In this document: positions 33,956 through 45,862 of the stretch, in pieces
Layout: each line of letters begins with the position of its first letter
How positions within the stretch are numbered: position 1 is the stretch's first letter
DNA from: Prochlorococcus sp. AG-388-D03
GTDB taxonomy: Bacteria > Cyanobacteriota > Cyanobacteriia > PCC-6307 > Cyanobiaceae
Length of the DNA: 64,000 bases
Assembly (NCBI GenBank): GCA_003279875.1
Contig: QCGN01000001.1
Coordinates: 1-64,000 of the forward strand
Direction: 5' to 3'
Position numbers and translations under genes: made by a program
The notes under the pieces: model-generated
Seen by the model: only the letters and a program-made list of their open reading frames with translations
What the model was told of the DNA's origin: nothing
Database searches by the model: none

Positions 33956-34533
33956 AATTTGATACTAAAAATCGAATTGCCCTATTTGGAACTAGTGCAG
34001 ATCCACCAACAACGGGCCACAAGAAAATACTCGAAGAATTATCAAATATTTATTCTTGTATTATTACTTATGCAAGTGATAATCCCAAAAAAAAGCATAA
34101 AGAAAATATTTTTTATAGAAACCTTCTGTTAAAAACACTAATCAAAGATATAAACAATCCAAAAATAATATTTAATCAACGAATAAGTAGTCAATGGGCA
34201 ATAGAGTCCATTGAAAAATGTAAAAAAATTTATGCCTCCAATTCAATAGATTTTGTAATAGGTAGTGATTTAATAACCGAAATTTTCTCATGGAAAAATT
34301 TTAATAAAATTATTTCCGAAGTTAAATTACTTATAATTAAAAGAGAAGGATATCCTATTAAATCAAATACTATTAAAAGGCTAGAAATTAATAACGTTTT
34401 ATTTGAAATTTCTTCGTTGAATATTCCTAAAATTTCTAGTTCAAAGGTTAGATTAAATAATAATTATTCTGATTTACCAAAATCATTAACCGATATAGTA
34501 AAGAAGAATAATTTATATGAATCTATGAAGTAA
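33952..34533 (+). CDS. nadD: Nicotinate-nucleotide adenylyltransferase, 193 aa
   Basis: It joins ATP and nicotinate mononucleotide to make deamido-NAD. The nucleotidyltransferase motif is GTSADPPTTGHKKIL (T/HxGH at residues about 21-24) and the C-terminal ISSSKVR loop matches ISSTxIR. The start is a TTG that overlaps the upstream TGA stop (TTGA). nadE, the next enzyme of the pathway, starts 5 nt downstream, which strongly supports the assignment. Confidence 0.88.
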   Translation: MKFDTKNRIALFGTSADPPTTGHKKILEELSNIYSCIITYASDNPKKKHKENIFYRNLLLKTLIKDINNPKIIFNQRISSQWAIESIEKCKKIYASNSIDFVIGSDLITEIFSWKNFNKIISEVKLLIIKREGYPIKSNTIKRLEINNVLFEISSLNIPKISSSKVRLNNNYSDLPKSLTDIVKKNNLYESMK

Positions 34534-34537
34534 TTGA

Positions 34538-36235
34538 ATGAAGTTTTTCCTTGCTCAATTAAATCCAATTGTTGGTGATCTAGATGGAAATGCAAAAAAA
34601 ATTCTTTATGTAGCAGATAGAGCATATGCCAATTCTGCTGATATGGTGCTCACCCCAGAATTATCTTTGTGGGGTTATCCTGCTAAAGATTTACTTCTGA
34701 AAAAAAATTTAATTGAAAAACAGTACATTATTTTAGATCAGTTATCCATCGCCATAAATAAAAAATATGGGGATTTGAGTATTACGATAGGAATTGCTGA
34801 AAAAATTGATGACCTTTTTTTTCCAAATCTTTATAATTCTGTTGTTCTTATTGAGGGTGGTGAATGGAAAACGATTGCACGTAAAATTATTCTTCCAACT
34901 TATGAAGTTTTTGATGAGAAAAGATACTTTCGCTCAGAGGATAAAGTATCTGTAATCTCCAAAAAAATTAAAAGCAAAACATACAAGATTGGTTTAACCA
35001 TATGTGAAGATTTATGGGTTAATGAAAATATAGAAGGAAGAGGTATCCATGAAAAGAATCCGATTTCGGAATTAAAGAGCGAAAATATTGATCTTTTAGT
35101 AAACTTGTCTGCCTCTCCATACACATTCAAAAAATTTAAATTAAGAAATAAAATTTCGAGTTTTGCTGCTCAATACCTCAAAGTACCCTTAATATACGTT
35201 AATCAAGTAGGCGCAAATGATGATTTAATTTTTGATGGCAATAGTTTCATTATCAATAAAAATGGCTCAAAGATTAAGCAATTAAAATCTTTTTCAGAGG
35301 ATATGTTTAGTTGGGATACTAAGGAAAATTTAAAATTAGTAAATGAAAAAAAATCTTCTGAAATTTCTTCTGTGTTCGATGCTTTAGTTTTGGGAGTAAA
35401 AGACTACGCTAAAAAATGCGGATTTAGGTCGGCTTTGATTGGCTTAAGTGGAGGTATTGATTCAGCACTAGTATCAGTGATTGCAACGGCTGCATTAGGA
35501 AGTGAAAATATCTTTTGCGTCTCAATGCCTTCTAAGTGGAGTTCCGAACATTCTAAAATCGATGCGAAAAATTTAGTCAAAAGACTAAATATAAGTTTAA
35601 AGACAATCTCGATTCAAAGTATTATGTCCTCTTTTGAGGACTCTTTTATAGAAAGCTTAAACTTCAAGGCAGAAGGTATAACAAATCAAAACATCCAATC
35701 AAGGATAAGGGGTACCCTTTTAATGGCTTTAGCTAATCAAGAAAAGCATTTATTACTTGCAACTGGTAACAAATCAGAACTAGCTGTTGGATATTGCACA
35801 CTATATGGTGATATGAATGGAGGACTATCTGTGATAGGTGATTTATATAAAACTAATGTTTTTAAATTGTGTAATTGGCTTGATAGTGAAGATTCAGTAG
35901 AACGTAGGAGAGCTTATAAATTAGATACCAGAGTTAAAATCATTGGGGATCTAATCCGAAAAAAGCCTCCCAGTGCTGAACTAGCTCCTGATCAACTTGA
36001 TACTGATTCACTTCCTCCATATTCTTTATTAGACAAAATTCTGAAAGGAATTATTGAAGAAAAAAAAGATTTACAGCTTCTTGAACAAGATGGTTATACC
36101 AAAGAACAAATTATAGAAATAATTACACTAATTAAAAAAGCAGAATTCAAAAGAAAGCAAGCTCCACCAATACTAAAATTAAGTAGTCAATCACTTGGTA
36201 GTGACTGGAGAGTACCAATAGCTATTTCTAACTAA
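34538..36235 (+). CDS. nadE: Glutamine-dependent NAD synthetase, 565 aa
   Basis: The final step of NAD synthesis. The N-terminal nitrilase-type amidase carries the Glu-Lys-Cys triad (TPELSLWGYP, ARKIILPTYEVFDEKRYF, LTICEDLW). The C-terminal synthetase has the PP-loop SGGIDSAL (about residues 304-311) and LLATGNKSELAVGYCTLYGD. Two-domain length is normal. It follows nadD directly and ends 4 bp into the convergent DUF3326 gene. Confidence 0.95.
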   Translation: MKFFLAQLNPIVGDLDGNAKKILYVADRAYANSADMVLTPELSLWGYPAKDLLLKKNLIEKQYIILDQLSIAINKKYGDLSITIGIAEKIDDLFFPNLYNSVVLIEGGEWKTIARKIILPTYEVFDEKRYFRSEDKVSVISKKIKSKTYKIGLTICEDLWVNENIEGRGIHEKNPISELKSENIDLLVNLSASPYTFKKFKLRNKISSFAAQYLKVPLIYVNQVGANDDLIFDGNSFIINKNGSKIKQLKSFSEDMFSWDTKENLKLVNEKKSSEISSVFDALVLGVKDYAKKCGFRSALIGLSGGIDSALVSVIATAALGSENIFCVSMPSKWSSEHSKIDAKNLVKRLNISLKTISIQSIMSSFEDSFIESLNFKAEGITNQNIQSRIRGTLLMALANQEKHLLLATGNKSELAVGYCTLYGDMNGGLSVIGDLYKTNVFKLCNWLDSEDSVERRRAYKLDTRVKIIGDLIRKKPPSAELAPDQLDTDSLPPYSLLDKILKGIIEEKKDLQLLEQDGYTKEQIIEIITLIKKAEFKRKQAPPILKLSSQSLGSDWRVPIAISN

Positions 36236-37299
36236 GATTGCTGGTTTTTAAAAGTCAATTCTTTGATTCTATTTAGAGGTCTTTGAATTGATTGAGGGTT
36301 TATTCCCTCTCTAATAGCAAGAATTAAACCTGCTGCCTCAAAGTAATTATCCACTTCAATAAGATTGGGATAATTAAAGTTAAGATTATCTAGATTTATT
36401 ATATTTTTATTTTTAACAGAGATTATATTTAACCCTCTCTCAATACCAGCTAATACTCCTTCTCCTCCTAATGCCCCACTTGGAACAACAATAGATTCTA
36501 CATCATTTGGATGTAATGAGATATTGTCAATTTTATCAGTTAATTCTATAAGATCTGGAGCTTTACTTAAACCAATTAATACTGATGGCAAAAATGTATA
36601 TCCTATTTCTTCAGAAGCAGCACGAGGATCTAAATTTTCATTCAATTCAAGTGGATTTAATGCAGGTGCATGTGCACAGGGAACTTTGAGAAACTTACTT
36701 ATCAAATGACTTATTACAGCCTCAACTCCTGCAATAGGATCAACACCTTTTCCCTCCCTATAAGAATTTGTCTCAACCAAATCTAAATTATCAGGGAATT
36801 TGGATACTATCGCTATTGCCGTTATGCCTTTATTTATTAACCTTTCTCCTGCTTCAATTAAAGTATCGGGATTTTCAATTACTCCTTCACTGATGCCTTG
36901 TGATTTAGAACCAATAATTATTCCTAAAGGTTTTTTTGTTAATACATAAGAATCAACATCTATTCCTAATGTTGCTATACAAGCATCTGCTACTTGTAAA
37001 TGTCTTATTAATATTTCATGTTCAATACTTGAGTCAAAAATTATTCCAATTTTCTGCTGTTTTACACTTTTTAGACCAATTTCTCCTTTAGCAAATCTAT
37101 CTAAACTATAACCCTCGACATAAAAAATATCTTTGTTTTTTTCAGCAAGAGATCCACCATTCATAACATTTGGATGAGTTATTAAACATCCACTAGCAGA
37201 GGCTAACAATTTTGCTGCCGGGAGAGAATCTCCAGCAAATCCTCCGATTTCACATCCAATCCCAGTCGGAATAATAAATATTGTTGGTGTTATAGCCAT
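36232..37299 (-). CDS. DUF3326-family protein, 355 aa
   Basis: A conserved cyanobacterial and plant family of unknown function. The family-like start is TIFIIPTGIGCEIGGFAGDSLPAAKLLA (about 6-33), then LITHPNVMNGGSLAE and the C-terminal AAGLILAIREGINPQSIQRPL. The Gly-rich N-terminal loop and the VESIVVPSGALGGEGVL segment suggest a nucleotide-type or sugar-type binding fold, but no reaction can be named. It lies upstream of no obvious partner. Confidence 0.8.
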   Translation of the reverse strand: MAITPTIFIIPTGIGCEIGGFAGDSLPAAKLLASASGCLITHPNVMNGGSLAEKNKDIFYVEGYSLDRFAKGEIGLKSVKQQKIGIIFDSSIEHEILIRHLQVADACIATLGIDVDSYVLTKKPLGIIIGSKSQGISEGVIENPDTLIEAGERLINKGITAIAIVSKFPDNLDLVETNSYREGKGVDPIAGVEAVISHLISKFLKVPCAHAPALNPLELNENLDPRAASEEIGYTFLPSVLIGLSKAPDLIELTDKIDNISLHPNDVESIVVPSGALGGEGVLAGIERGLNIISVKNKNIINLDNLNFNYPNLIEVDNYFEAAGLILAIREGINPQSIQRPLNRIKELTFKNQQS

Positions 37300-37318
37300 T
37301 GACTAAATTGAGTTATAT

Positions 37319-37522
37319 TTATGAGTTTATTGGATTTACCAAAACAGCTTTAATTCTTATTCTTTTTACATTATAAGAATTTACTGAATCTTTTATATCG
37401 ACAATAGACCATCTTATAAGACTTCCTTGTTTCATCAAATTTCCGATAATATATCTCCTTAAATTAATAATTTTTATTGATACTGGCCAATCTAAATAAA
37501 AATCAACCTTTATTAATTTCAT
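37319..37522 (-). CDS. Small conserved basic protein, 67 aa
   Basis: MKLIKVDFYLDWPVSIKIIN..., ending KRIRIKAVLVNPINS: strand-rich and basic. Its start overlaps the ferredoxin stop (ATGA), so the two are translated together. The tie to a ferredoxin gene suggests an electron-transfer-linked or cluster-linked role, but I cannot name one. Confidence 0.65.
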   Translation of the reverse strand: MKLIKVDFYLDWPVSIKIINLRRYIIGNLMKQGSLIRWSIVDIKDSVNSYNVKRIRIKAVLVNPINS

Positions 37523-37845
37523 TTTTGATATTTACCAAATTGATTATTGTATAAATTATCTTCAACTTCATCTCCGATAATAATATGTAGATCAGACTTA
37601 GGATAAGCTACACATAGAAGTGCAAAACCTTTTTCCTTCAAATCATCATTTAAACCCATTGCATCTTCCTGTTCAACTGATCCATCAATAACCATTGAGG
37701 CACAGCTAGTACATACTCCCGAACAGCAACTGCTTGGCAAATCAATTCCATTAGCTTTAGCAGCACTTACTATATCTTGATCTTCAGGACATAAAAAAAA
37801 ATAGGTCTCTTTTTTTAATTCAACTTTTATATTATATTCCGACAT
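37519..37845 (-). CDS. petF: Plant-type [2Fe-2S] ferredoxin, 108 aa
   Basis: The cluster cysteines are in SSCCSGVCTSCASMV (C-x4-C-x2-C, about residues 39-48), with the fourth in FALLCVAYPKSD. Length is slightly above the usual 97-100 because of C-terminal residues after the last strand. It transfers electrons from photosystem I or to other enzymes. An extra Cys directly follows the first ligand (CC). It forms an operon with the 67 aa gene downstream. Confidence 0.88.
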   Translation of the reverse strand: MSEYNIKVELKKETYFFLCPEDQDIVSAAKANGIDLPSSCCSGVCTSCASMVIDGSVEQEDAMGLNDDLKEKGFALLCVAYPKSDLHIIIGDEVEDNLYNNQFGKYQK

Positions 37846-37859
37846 TTTTAAGGCTTAAG

Positions 37860-38810
37860 CTAAACTGCTGAACCTCCTACTACTTCTAAAATCTCCTGGG
37901 TTATTGCAGCTTGCCTTGCTTTGTTATAAGTAAGGTTTAAGGTACTTGCTAATTCTTTAGCATTATCACTCGCATTATTCATTGCAGTCATTCTGCAGGC
38001 TAATTCTGAAGCAGCAGACTCTTGAAGAGCTCTAAGAATTTGATTCTGCAAGTACAAAGGTAATAAGGAATCTAGTAATTGATCAGGACTTTGTTCAAAA
38101 ACGATATCAGAAGGCAGTTTCTCTAATTCGTTCTTTTCTATATTGGATTTTTCAACTAGTAGCTTACTATTTTTTGTAGTTAATCTAAAAATCTCATCAT
38201 TTTCCTCTGCAATTCCTTGTGGATCTAATGGCAGCAATGTTTGCACAACTGGTGCACAACTTACGAGAGTAATAAATTTGGTGTAGATGATCTCTACCCT
38301 ATCTGAGTTTTCTGATAAAAATTCCGCTAAAACCTCATTAGTTATCCCTTCAGAATCTATAGCTGTTGGTACTTGTTCTAGCTCTTTGAATGTATTTTTA
38401 ATTAAGTATTTATCCTTTCTATTTTGGAAGTAACCTATTGCCTTTTTACCAACTAAAATCAAATTTGGTGCGTAACCTTGTTTAATTAACTCTGCATACC
38501 TAATTTCTACCTTCTTAATTATGTTGGTATTATATCCACCACACAAACCTCGATCGGCAGTTATGCAAACCAAAGAAATTGTCTTTACGTCTCTTTTTGA
38601 TAAGAGAGGAGAATCTACAGCTTCAAACTGCACTCTAGATTGAATATTCTCTAAAACACGGGCGAGTTTGTCTGCAAAAGGTCTACTTTTCAGTACTTGA
38701 TCTTGTGCCCTCCTTACTTTTGCAGCCGCAACTAATCTCATAGCCTCTGTTATTTTTCTAGTATTTTTAACAGAAACAATTCGATCTCTAATTTCTTTAA
38801 GATTTGCCAT
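37860..38810 (-). CDS. atpG: ATP synthase F1 gamma subunit, 316 aa
   Basis: The central rotor shaft. N-terminal [23 protein letters not shown] and C-terminal [40 protein letters not shown] are the canonical coiled-coil ends. The middle carries the cyanobacterial/chloroplast insertion (around 195-235), which regulates ATP hydrolysis; it lacks the redox cysteine pair of chloroplasts. It is the last gene of the minus-strand atp operon. Confidence 0.95.
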   Translation of the reverse strand: MANLKEIRDRIVSVKNTRKITEAMRLVAAAKVRRAQDQVLKSRPFADKLARVLENIQSRVQFEAVDSPLLSKRDVKTISLVCITADRGLCGGYNTNIIKKVEIRYAELIKQGYAPNLILVGKKAIGYFQNRKDKYLIKNTFKELEQVPTAIDSEGITNEVLAEFLSENSDRVEIIYTKFITLVSCAPVVQTLLPLDPQGIAEENDEIFRLTTKNSKLLVEKSNIEKNELEKLPSDIVFEQSPDQLLDSLLPLYLQNQILRALQESAASELACRMTAMNNASDNAKELASTLNLTYNKARQAAITQEILEVVGGSAV

Positions 38811-38830
38811 AATATCTCCTTAAAATAAAT

Positions 38831-40360
<1,530 letters not shown>

Positions 40361-40379
40361 TTAAGGTTGAATTTTGAAT

Positions 40380-40922
40380 TTACTTGGATAGTGACAAACC
40401 AAGCTTTCTAATTTGAGAGGCAAGACTAGCATCAATTACTTTAGATCCTACACTCGCGACGAAACCACCAATGAGAGATGGGTCGATTTTAGTTACAAGT
40501 TCTAATTTTTCAGTCCCAGCTATATTGATGATTTTTTTGGTAATTAAAACTTTTTGGTCATCAGTTAGCTCGACAGCGGAAGAAACAGTTGCTAATGCAA
40601 TATTACTATTTTCTCTGTAAATTTCTAAAAATCTATCAAGAATTGAAGTTACAATTCCAATTCTTTGCCTATCAGACAATAATTTTAAGAAATTTAGAAG
40701 AGAAGAATTAATCTTGTCCGAAAAAATTTCAATTATGATCTTTTTCTTAGTCTCTGTCTCTAAAACTGGTGAAGACAATGTTCTTCCTAGATCAGGGGCA
40801 TCATTAATCAAGGAAAGTAGTTGTTTTACTTCCTTAACCATTTCTTCAGTTTGGTCTTTTTCATTAACAACCTGAAGTAACGCTTCTGCATATGGAGTAG
40901 TGACTGAATTTAAAAGTGGCAT
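40380..40922 (-). CDS. atpH: ATP synthase F1 delta subunit, 180 aa
   Basis: Delta links F1 to the peripheral stalk (OSCP family). N-terminal helical bundle (TPYAEALLQVVNEKDQTEEMVKEV), then a C-terminal strand domain with the characteristic KIDPSLIGGFVASVGSKVIDASL. Its ATG overlaps the atpF stop by one base (TAATG), so translation is coupled. Confidence 0.93.
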   Translation of the reverse strand: MPLLNSVTTPYAEALLQVVNEKDQTEEMVKEVKQLLSLINDAPDLGRTLSSPVLETETKKKIIIEIFSDKINSSLLNFLKLLSDRQRIGIVTSILDRFLEIYRENSNIALATVSSAVELTDDQKVLITKKIINIAGTEKLELVTKIDPSLIGGFVASVGSKVIDASLASQIRKLGLSLSK

Positions 40923-41434
40923 TAGTTCATCTCAATATTGTTTATGGATTGAGTTACCAAATTTTCTTGAGCATTTTGATCAAGTCTATTTGGCAGAGAA
41001 TCTAAAGCTTTCTTAATAGCTATTTCTACAGCTTCTTTACGAAGTTGGGAAATTGCTCTTTTAGCTTCTGAGCTTTCATCAGAGATTGCGCTTTGTTTTA
41101 TTCGTGCCATCTCTTCAATAGCTTTTTTCTCACTTTCCATCCTGATGGATTCAGATCTTTTAAGAGAATCTGCTTTAATTTGACTAGCTTTTTCTTCTGC
41201 TAAAGATAAGTCAGTCTTTGCTTTGTCTAAAGCTTGCGTTGCCTTTAAAAGTCGATTTTCTGCTTCTTTTAATTCAAGGAGTATTCCCTCTCTTCTTTTT
41301 TGAAGCATTTTACCTAGAAAACCCGGTAAAAATTTATAAAGACCAAAAACAACTACAGCCCAATTAAGAACATTAGTCTCGAATAAATTAAGATTTAATC
41401 CAAAACCTTCTGTAGCTAAAAGAGGTAAATTCAT
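40922..41434 (-). CDS. atpF: ATP synthase F0 subunit b, 170 aa
   Basis: One N-terminal membrane helix (about residues 22-40, [22 protein letters not shown]) and a long charged helix for the peripheral stalk ([19 protein letters not shown]...). It overlaps the b' gene by 4 nt and the delta gene by one. Together with b' it forms the heterodimeric stalk of photosynthetic ATP synthases. Confidence 0.93.
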   Translation of the reverse strand: MNLPLLATEGFGLNLNLFETNVLNWAVVVFGLYKFLPGFLGKMLQKRREGILLELKEAENRLLKATQALDKAKTDLSLAEEKASQIKADSLKRSESIRMESEKKAIEEMARIKQSAISDESSEAKRAISQLRKEAVEIAIKKALDSLPNRLDQNAQENLVTQSINNIEMN

Positions 41435-41892
41435 TTTTTTAGAATTAATCTATTAACAATAAGCTCGCTTAAGTCCTCAGCTTGCTTAAATAATTGTTCA
41501 CGAGCTGAAGATGTCTGATTTTCTATTTCTAACCTTGCTTTTTCTTTAGAAGCATTTGCTTCATTATTAGCAAGTTCAAGAGCTTCTTTATAAAGCTTAT
41601 CAGATTCATTTTCTGCTTCACTCACAATCTTTTGAGCTTCAGATCGAGCACTTTGAAGCTGACTTAGTAAATCAGCTTCTAATTTTTCAACTTCTGAAAG
41701 TTTATTTTTAGCCTCCATAATATTATTACTTACAAATTTTTCTCTTTTTTCAACAACATTGCCCACAGGCTTAAAAAAGAGAGAATTTAATATGTAAGTA
41801 AGAGCTACTACTTGTATTGCCATAAGAGGCAGAGTGGCATTTATGTCAAATAATCCACCTTCAGTAGTACAAAAAAAATCAAAGGCCAACAT
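41431..41892 (-). CDS. atpF2: ATP synthase F0 subunit b', 153 aa
   Basis: The divergent b-type subunit found in photosynthetic bacteria. N-terminal helix ([23 protein letters not shown], about 17-40), the conserved turn [16 protein letters not shown], then a long coiled coil. It is upstream of atpF and overlaps it by 4 nt. Length is typical. Confidence 0.93.
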   Translation of the reverse strand: MLAFDFFCTTEGGLFDINATLPLMAIQVVALTYILNSLFFKPVGNVVEKREKFVSNNIMEAKNKLSEVEKLEADLLSQLQSARSEAQKIVSEAENESDKLYKEALELANNEANASKEKARLEIENQTSSAREQLFKQAEDLSELIVNRLILKK

Positions 41893-41961
41893 ATTGTTTC
41901 AATTGAAATTAAAAAATTATATTTTAATATTGCTAATAAGAATTATAAGCAACATTTACTT

Positions 41962-42370
<409 letters not shown>

Positions 42371-43096
42371 CTAGTGATGTTCCTCTACTGCTTCTCCAAT
42401 GTAGTAAGCAGCGAGTGTAGCGAAGATTAACGCTTGGATTGCACTTGTGAACAACCCTAGAAACATTACAGGAATGGGTAAAACCAAAGGAACTAAAAAA
42501 ACCAAAACACCAACAACAAGTTCATCAGCAAGAATATTTCCAAAAAGCCTGAAAGATAAAGATAAAGGTTTAGTAAAGTCTTCTAGAATTTTAAAAGGCA
42601 GCATTATCGGTGTTGGATGAACATAATATTCAAAATATCTCCAACCCTTATTACTAAGGCCAGCATAGAAATAAGATAAAGAAACTAACAATGCCAATGC
42701 AATAGTTGTATTAATATCAGCTGTTGGGGCTCCTAATTCTCCACTTGGTAATTTTATTAATCTCCAAGGTATAAGTGCTCCTCCCCAATTACTTACAAAC
42801 ACAAATAAGAAAAGAGTGCCTATAAAAGGCATCCAATCTCTATATACTTTTTCGCCAATTTGAGTTCTTGCAAGATCTCTGATGTAGTCCCATAAAAATT
42901 CAAGTAAATTCTGCAATCCCTTCGGATCATTTTCCATTTTTTTAGTCCCTAAAGAGATGAAAACTAATAAAGCACCTAATAGGATCCAAGAAGTTAAAAA
43001 AACTTGTCCGTGAAGTCTTATATTTCCAATTTGCCAATAAAGATGTTGACCCACTTCTAATGCTGCAAAATTTGTTGGCAAGTAGTTTAAGAACAT
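42371..43096 (-). CDS. atpB: ATP synthase F0 subunit a, 241 aa
   Basis: The proton channel. The essential Arg lies in [27 protein letters not shown] (about residues 178-204); further helices occur at [15 protein letters not shown] and [22 protein letters not shown]. The C-terminus is [21 protein letters not shown]. Normal length for cyanobacteria. It is 44 bp after the atpI-like gene. Confidence 0.97.
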   Translation of the reverse strand: MFLNYLPTNFAALEVGQHLYWQIGNIRLHGQVFLTSWILLGALLVFISLGTKKMENDPKGLQNLLEFLWDYIRDLARTQIGEKVYRDWMPFIGTLFLFVFVSNWGGALIPWRLIKLPSGELGAPTADINTTIALALLVSLSYFYAGLSNKGWRYFEYYVHPTPIMLPFKILEDFTKPLSLSFRLFGNILADELVVGVLVFLVPLVLPIPVMFLGLFTSAIQALIFATLAAYYIGEAVEEHH

Positions 43097-43140
43097 TTTG
43101 ATTTAAATAAAAATTAATAAATTTTGTAGACAAAATTTAT

Positions 43141-43620
43141 TTAAGAACGTGAGAAATAAAAAATAAGAGAAGGCTTGTAGATAAAAAAACCTATCATTGC
43201 AGGTAAAATATCTAAGGATCCTAGCTTGCTAGCAAAAATAAAGAGACAAACTGGAACGAATAGTTGTAATTTAGAACCCCCATTAGATTCTTTCCCTATT
43301 TTTCTTATGCTTTTAGCAAGCAAACGCAAGTAAAAAATACCAGCAATGGCACCTATAAAAACACTAAAACCAAAGGTATACCCAATTATAATTCCTGTTA
43401 TAGATGCAACTAAAATGGCAATAATAAAAGTAATACCAAAAATTGTCATTTGCATCCTGGAGTATTCATCATTTTTTAAAAATAATTTTTGAAATTGACT
43501 TGCAAAAACTAATTTAATTTTATTAATGAAAGAATTATCGTGGGAAGAGGATTCGTGAACATTCTTACTAGGAAGATGTTCAACAATTTTTTTTCTATTT
43601 GAGTCCACTGATGTGAACAT
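43141..43620 (-). CDS. atpI: ATP synthase protein I-like, 159 aa
   Basis: The first gene of the operon. After a polar N-terminus (about 50 residues, longer than usual) come four hydrophobic segments (FGITFIIAILVASITGIIIG, YTFGFSVFIGAIAGIFYLRLLAKS, LFVPVCLFIFASKLG, LPAMIGFFIYKPSLIFYF). AtpI-type proteins help assemble the c-ring or supply Mg. The assignment rests on position and topology. The operon promoter should lie in 43621-43889. Confidence 0.8.
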   Translation of the reverse strand: MFTSVDSNRKKIVEHLPSKNVHESSSHDNSFINKIKLVFASQFQKLFLKNDEYSRMQMTIFGITFIIAILVASITGIIIGYTFGFSVFIGAIAGIFYLRLLAKSIRKIGKESNGGSKLQLFVPVCLFIFASKLGSLDILPAMIGFFIYKPSLIFYFSRS

Positions 43621-43889
43621 AATTTAGAAACCCCCTCGTATACGGATTTAAGTAAGTATTTAAACCCACGGAATCTATCATGGGAAGGGGCCTTTTAGCT
43701 AGGTATTTTTTGTTTAAAGTCCTAATTCTTAAGATTTGTGATATTTGATTTACATGTTTTTGAAAAACTAAAAATAAATTGAGTTTTTATTAACCAAAAT
43801 CTAAAAACTAAAATTAACTCAAAAATGCTGCATAAAGACTTGGCAAAGTGGTCATTTAACGTCTCAATAGTATATCTACAAACTTTAAA

Positions 43890-45122
43890 TTGGAGATAAG
43901 TAAAACAGCTACAAAAACATATAAGAGTGATTTTACAAGAAATAGAACTTTTGATTCCATAAGCAACCCCAACTATTTAAGGGACAATTTCTTACCTCTA
44001 CCTTGGAAAATCTGGCCTTATGAAGGGAAACTTCTGTTAATTTTAATAGGTATTTGGTCTGTTGTAGGTTTATTTATTCTCGGTTCTGCAAGTTGGTGGG
44101 TAGCTAGCAAGGAAATGGGGGATTGGGCTTATTATTTAAAAAGACAAATTGTTTGGTGTATTCCTGGATTAACTTTTTTTTATTTTATTTTAAATACAAA
44201 TATTAGAGATCTCTTAAAAATTTCAAAAATTATTTTTTACATCTTAATATTCTTAATAACTTTAACAATATTCTTTGGCAGTACAGTTAACGGTTCTTCA
44301 AGATGGTTAATTCTGGGGCCTCTACAAATGCAACCTTCTGAATTAATTAAACCTTTTTCAATTTTGGAAGCAGCCAACTTATTTGCACATTGGAATTTAG
44401 TTAAAAATAATAAAAAAATTATTTCATTAAGCTCTTTTGGGTTTTTAATTTTATTAATAATGAAACAGCCCAATTTAAGTACCGCAGGATTAACAGGAAT
44501 TCTTTTTTGGATGATGGGTTTATGCGGGGGAGTTAGATTCAGTTCACTTTTATCAGTAGCTTCATTAGGATTTTTAAGCGGTTGTATTAGTATTTTGAGT
44601 AATGAATATCAAAAGCTAAGAGTCATATCATTCATAGATCCTTGGAAAGATTCAGAGGGCAATGGATATCAATTAATTCAAAGTTTGCTTGCGATAGGTT
44701 CAGGAGGATTATTTGGACAAGGATTTGGTCTATCTACACAAAAATTACAATATTTACCAATTCAAAGCACAGATTTCATTTTTGCTATTTTTGCAGAAGA
44801 ATTTGGTTTATTAGGATCAACATTATTGTTAGGCTTTTTAGTTCTTTTTTCTTATGTAAGCTTACGTATCGCTATAAAATGTAGGAATAACTATACAAAG
44901 TTAGTTGCAATTGGATGTGTAACCTTACTTATAGGTCAATCTATAATGCATATAGCAGTAGCTACAGGAACAATGCCTACCACTGGATTGCCATTACCTT
45001 TTGTAAGTTATGGAGGAAATTCCTTATTGTCTTCATTTTTTGTAACTGGAATGTTGTTAAGGTGTTCACTTGAATCAACTGGCTATATAGGCATGATTAG
45101 TGCACGAAAGTCTTTTCATTAG
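43890..45122 (+). CDS. ftsW: FtsW/RodA-type lipid II glycosyltransferase, 410 aa
   Basis: A SEDS protein for septal peptidoglycan. About ten helices; family marks are NGSSRWLILGPLQMQPSELIKPF, GNGYQLIQSLLAIGSGGLFGQG, LPIQSTDFIFAIFAEEFGLLG and TGTMPTTGLPLPFVSYGGNSL. The start is TTG, as no ATG fits. Cyanobacterial ftsW genes have a similar 40-residue polar N-terminus. It diverges from the atp operon. Confidence 0.93.
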   Translation: MEISKTATKTYKSDFTRNRTFDSISNPNYLRDNFLPLPWKIWPYEGKLLLILIGIWSVVGLFILGSASWWVASKEMGDWAYYLKRQIVWCIPGLTFFYFILNTNIRDLLKISKIIFYILIFLITLTIFFGSTVNGSSRWLILGPLQMQPSELIKPFSILEAANLFAHWNLVKNNKKIISLSSFGFLILLIMKQPNLSTAGLTGILFWMMGLCGGVRFSSLLSVASLGFLSGCISILSNEYQKLRVISFIDPWKDSEGNGYQLIQSLLAIGSGGLFGQGFGLSTQKLQYLPIQSTDFIFAIFAEEFGLLGSTLLLGFLVLFSYVSLRIAIKCRNNYTKLVAIGCVTLLIGQSIMHIAVATGTMPTTGLPLPFVSYGGNSLLSSFFVTGMLLRCSLESTGYIGMISARKSFH

Positions 45123-45205
45123 CTAGAATTTAGAGGATTTTAGTTCTTGTTATCGCCTCAATTAATTTATTTATTTCAGAATTAGCTCAAAAGGGTAATT
45201 TCCTA

Positions 45206-45862
45206 ATGGAGCAAGGACTTAATCATCCAGGTCCACTTACCATATTTTTAATTTTTACCGCAGGCCTTTTAACCAGTCTTGGGCCATGTTCTTTATCCTT
45301 AATGCCAATAACAATTGCTTATGTTGGTGGAACTAAGAATAATAAATTTAAACTTATTAGTTTTGCTGGAGGGGTTATTTTTTCCCTAATTACATTGGGT
45401 GCATTAAGTGGATTCTTAGGAAGAATATATGGACAATTACCCTCTTACTACTCATCTTTAGTAGCTTTCATAGCAATAATTATGGGTTTAAATTTATTAG
45501 GCATTTTAAAATTCCAATTACCTAATGGGCCAGATCTCCGATTTATGGAAGATAAGGTGCCATCTATAATTACCCCTTTTGTAATAGGTGGAGCTTTTGG
45601 TCTTGCCTCTTCACCTTGTATTACTCCAGTATTAGCAACACTCTTAGCATGGGTATCCCAAGCAAAAAACCCTACAATTTCAATAATTTTTTTGTTCTTC
45701 TTTGGCCTTGGTCAAGTCACCCCATTAGTTATTGCAGGAGCGACTACTGAAAATTTAAAGCAGTTTCTTGAACTCAGAAAATATAGTCAAATAATTCCTA
45801 CTTTAAGTGGATTTTTTTTAGTTTCTATTGGGACTCTTAATTTAATTTCAAATTGGATCTAA
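45206..45862 (+). CDS. ccdA: CcdA-type thiol reductant transporter, 218 aa
   Basis: Carries reducing equivalents across the membrane for cytochrome c assembly. Six hydrophobic segments with the two functional cysteines in LTSLGPCSLSLMP (about residue 27) and LASSPCITPVLATLL. Length matches CcdA. The ccs1 gene starts immediately after its stop, and the two proteins act together in system II cytochrome c maturation of the thylakoid. Confidence 0.93.
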   Translation: MEQGLNHPGPLTIFLIFTAGLLTSLGPCSLSLMPITIAYVGGTKNNKFKLISFAGGVIFSLITLGALSGFLGRIYGQLPSYYSSLVAFIAIIMGLNLLGILKFQLPNGPDLRFMEDKVPSIITPFVIGGAFGLASSPCITPVLATLLAWVSQAKNPTISIIFLFFFGLGQVTPLVIAGATTENLKQFLELRKYSQIIPTLSGFFLVSIGTLNLISNWI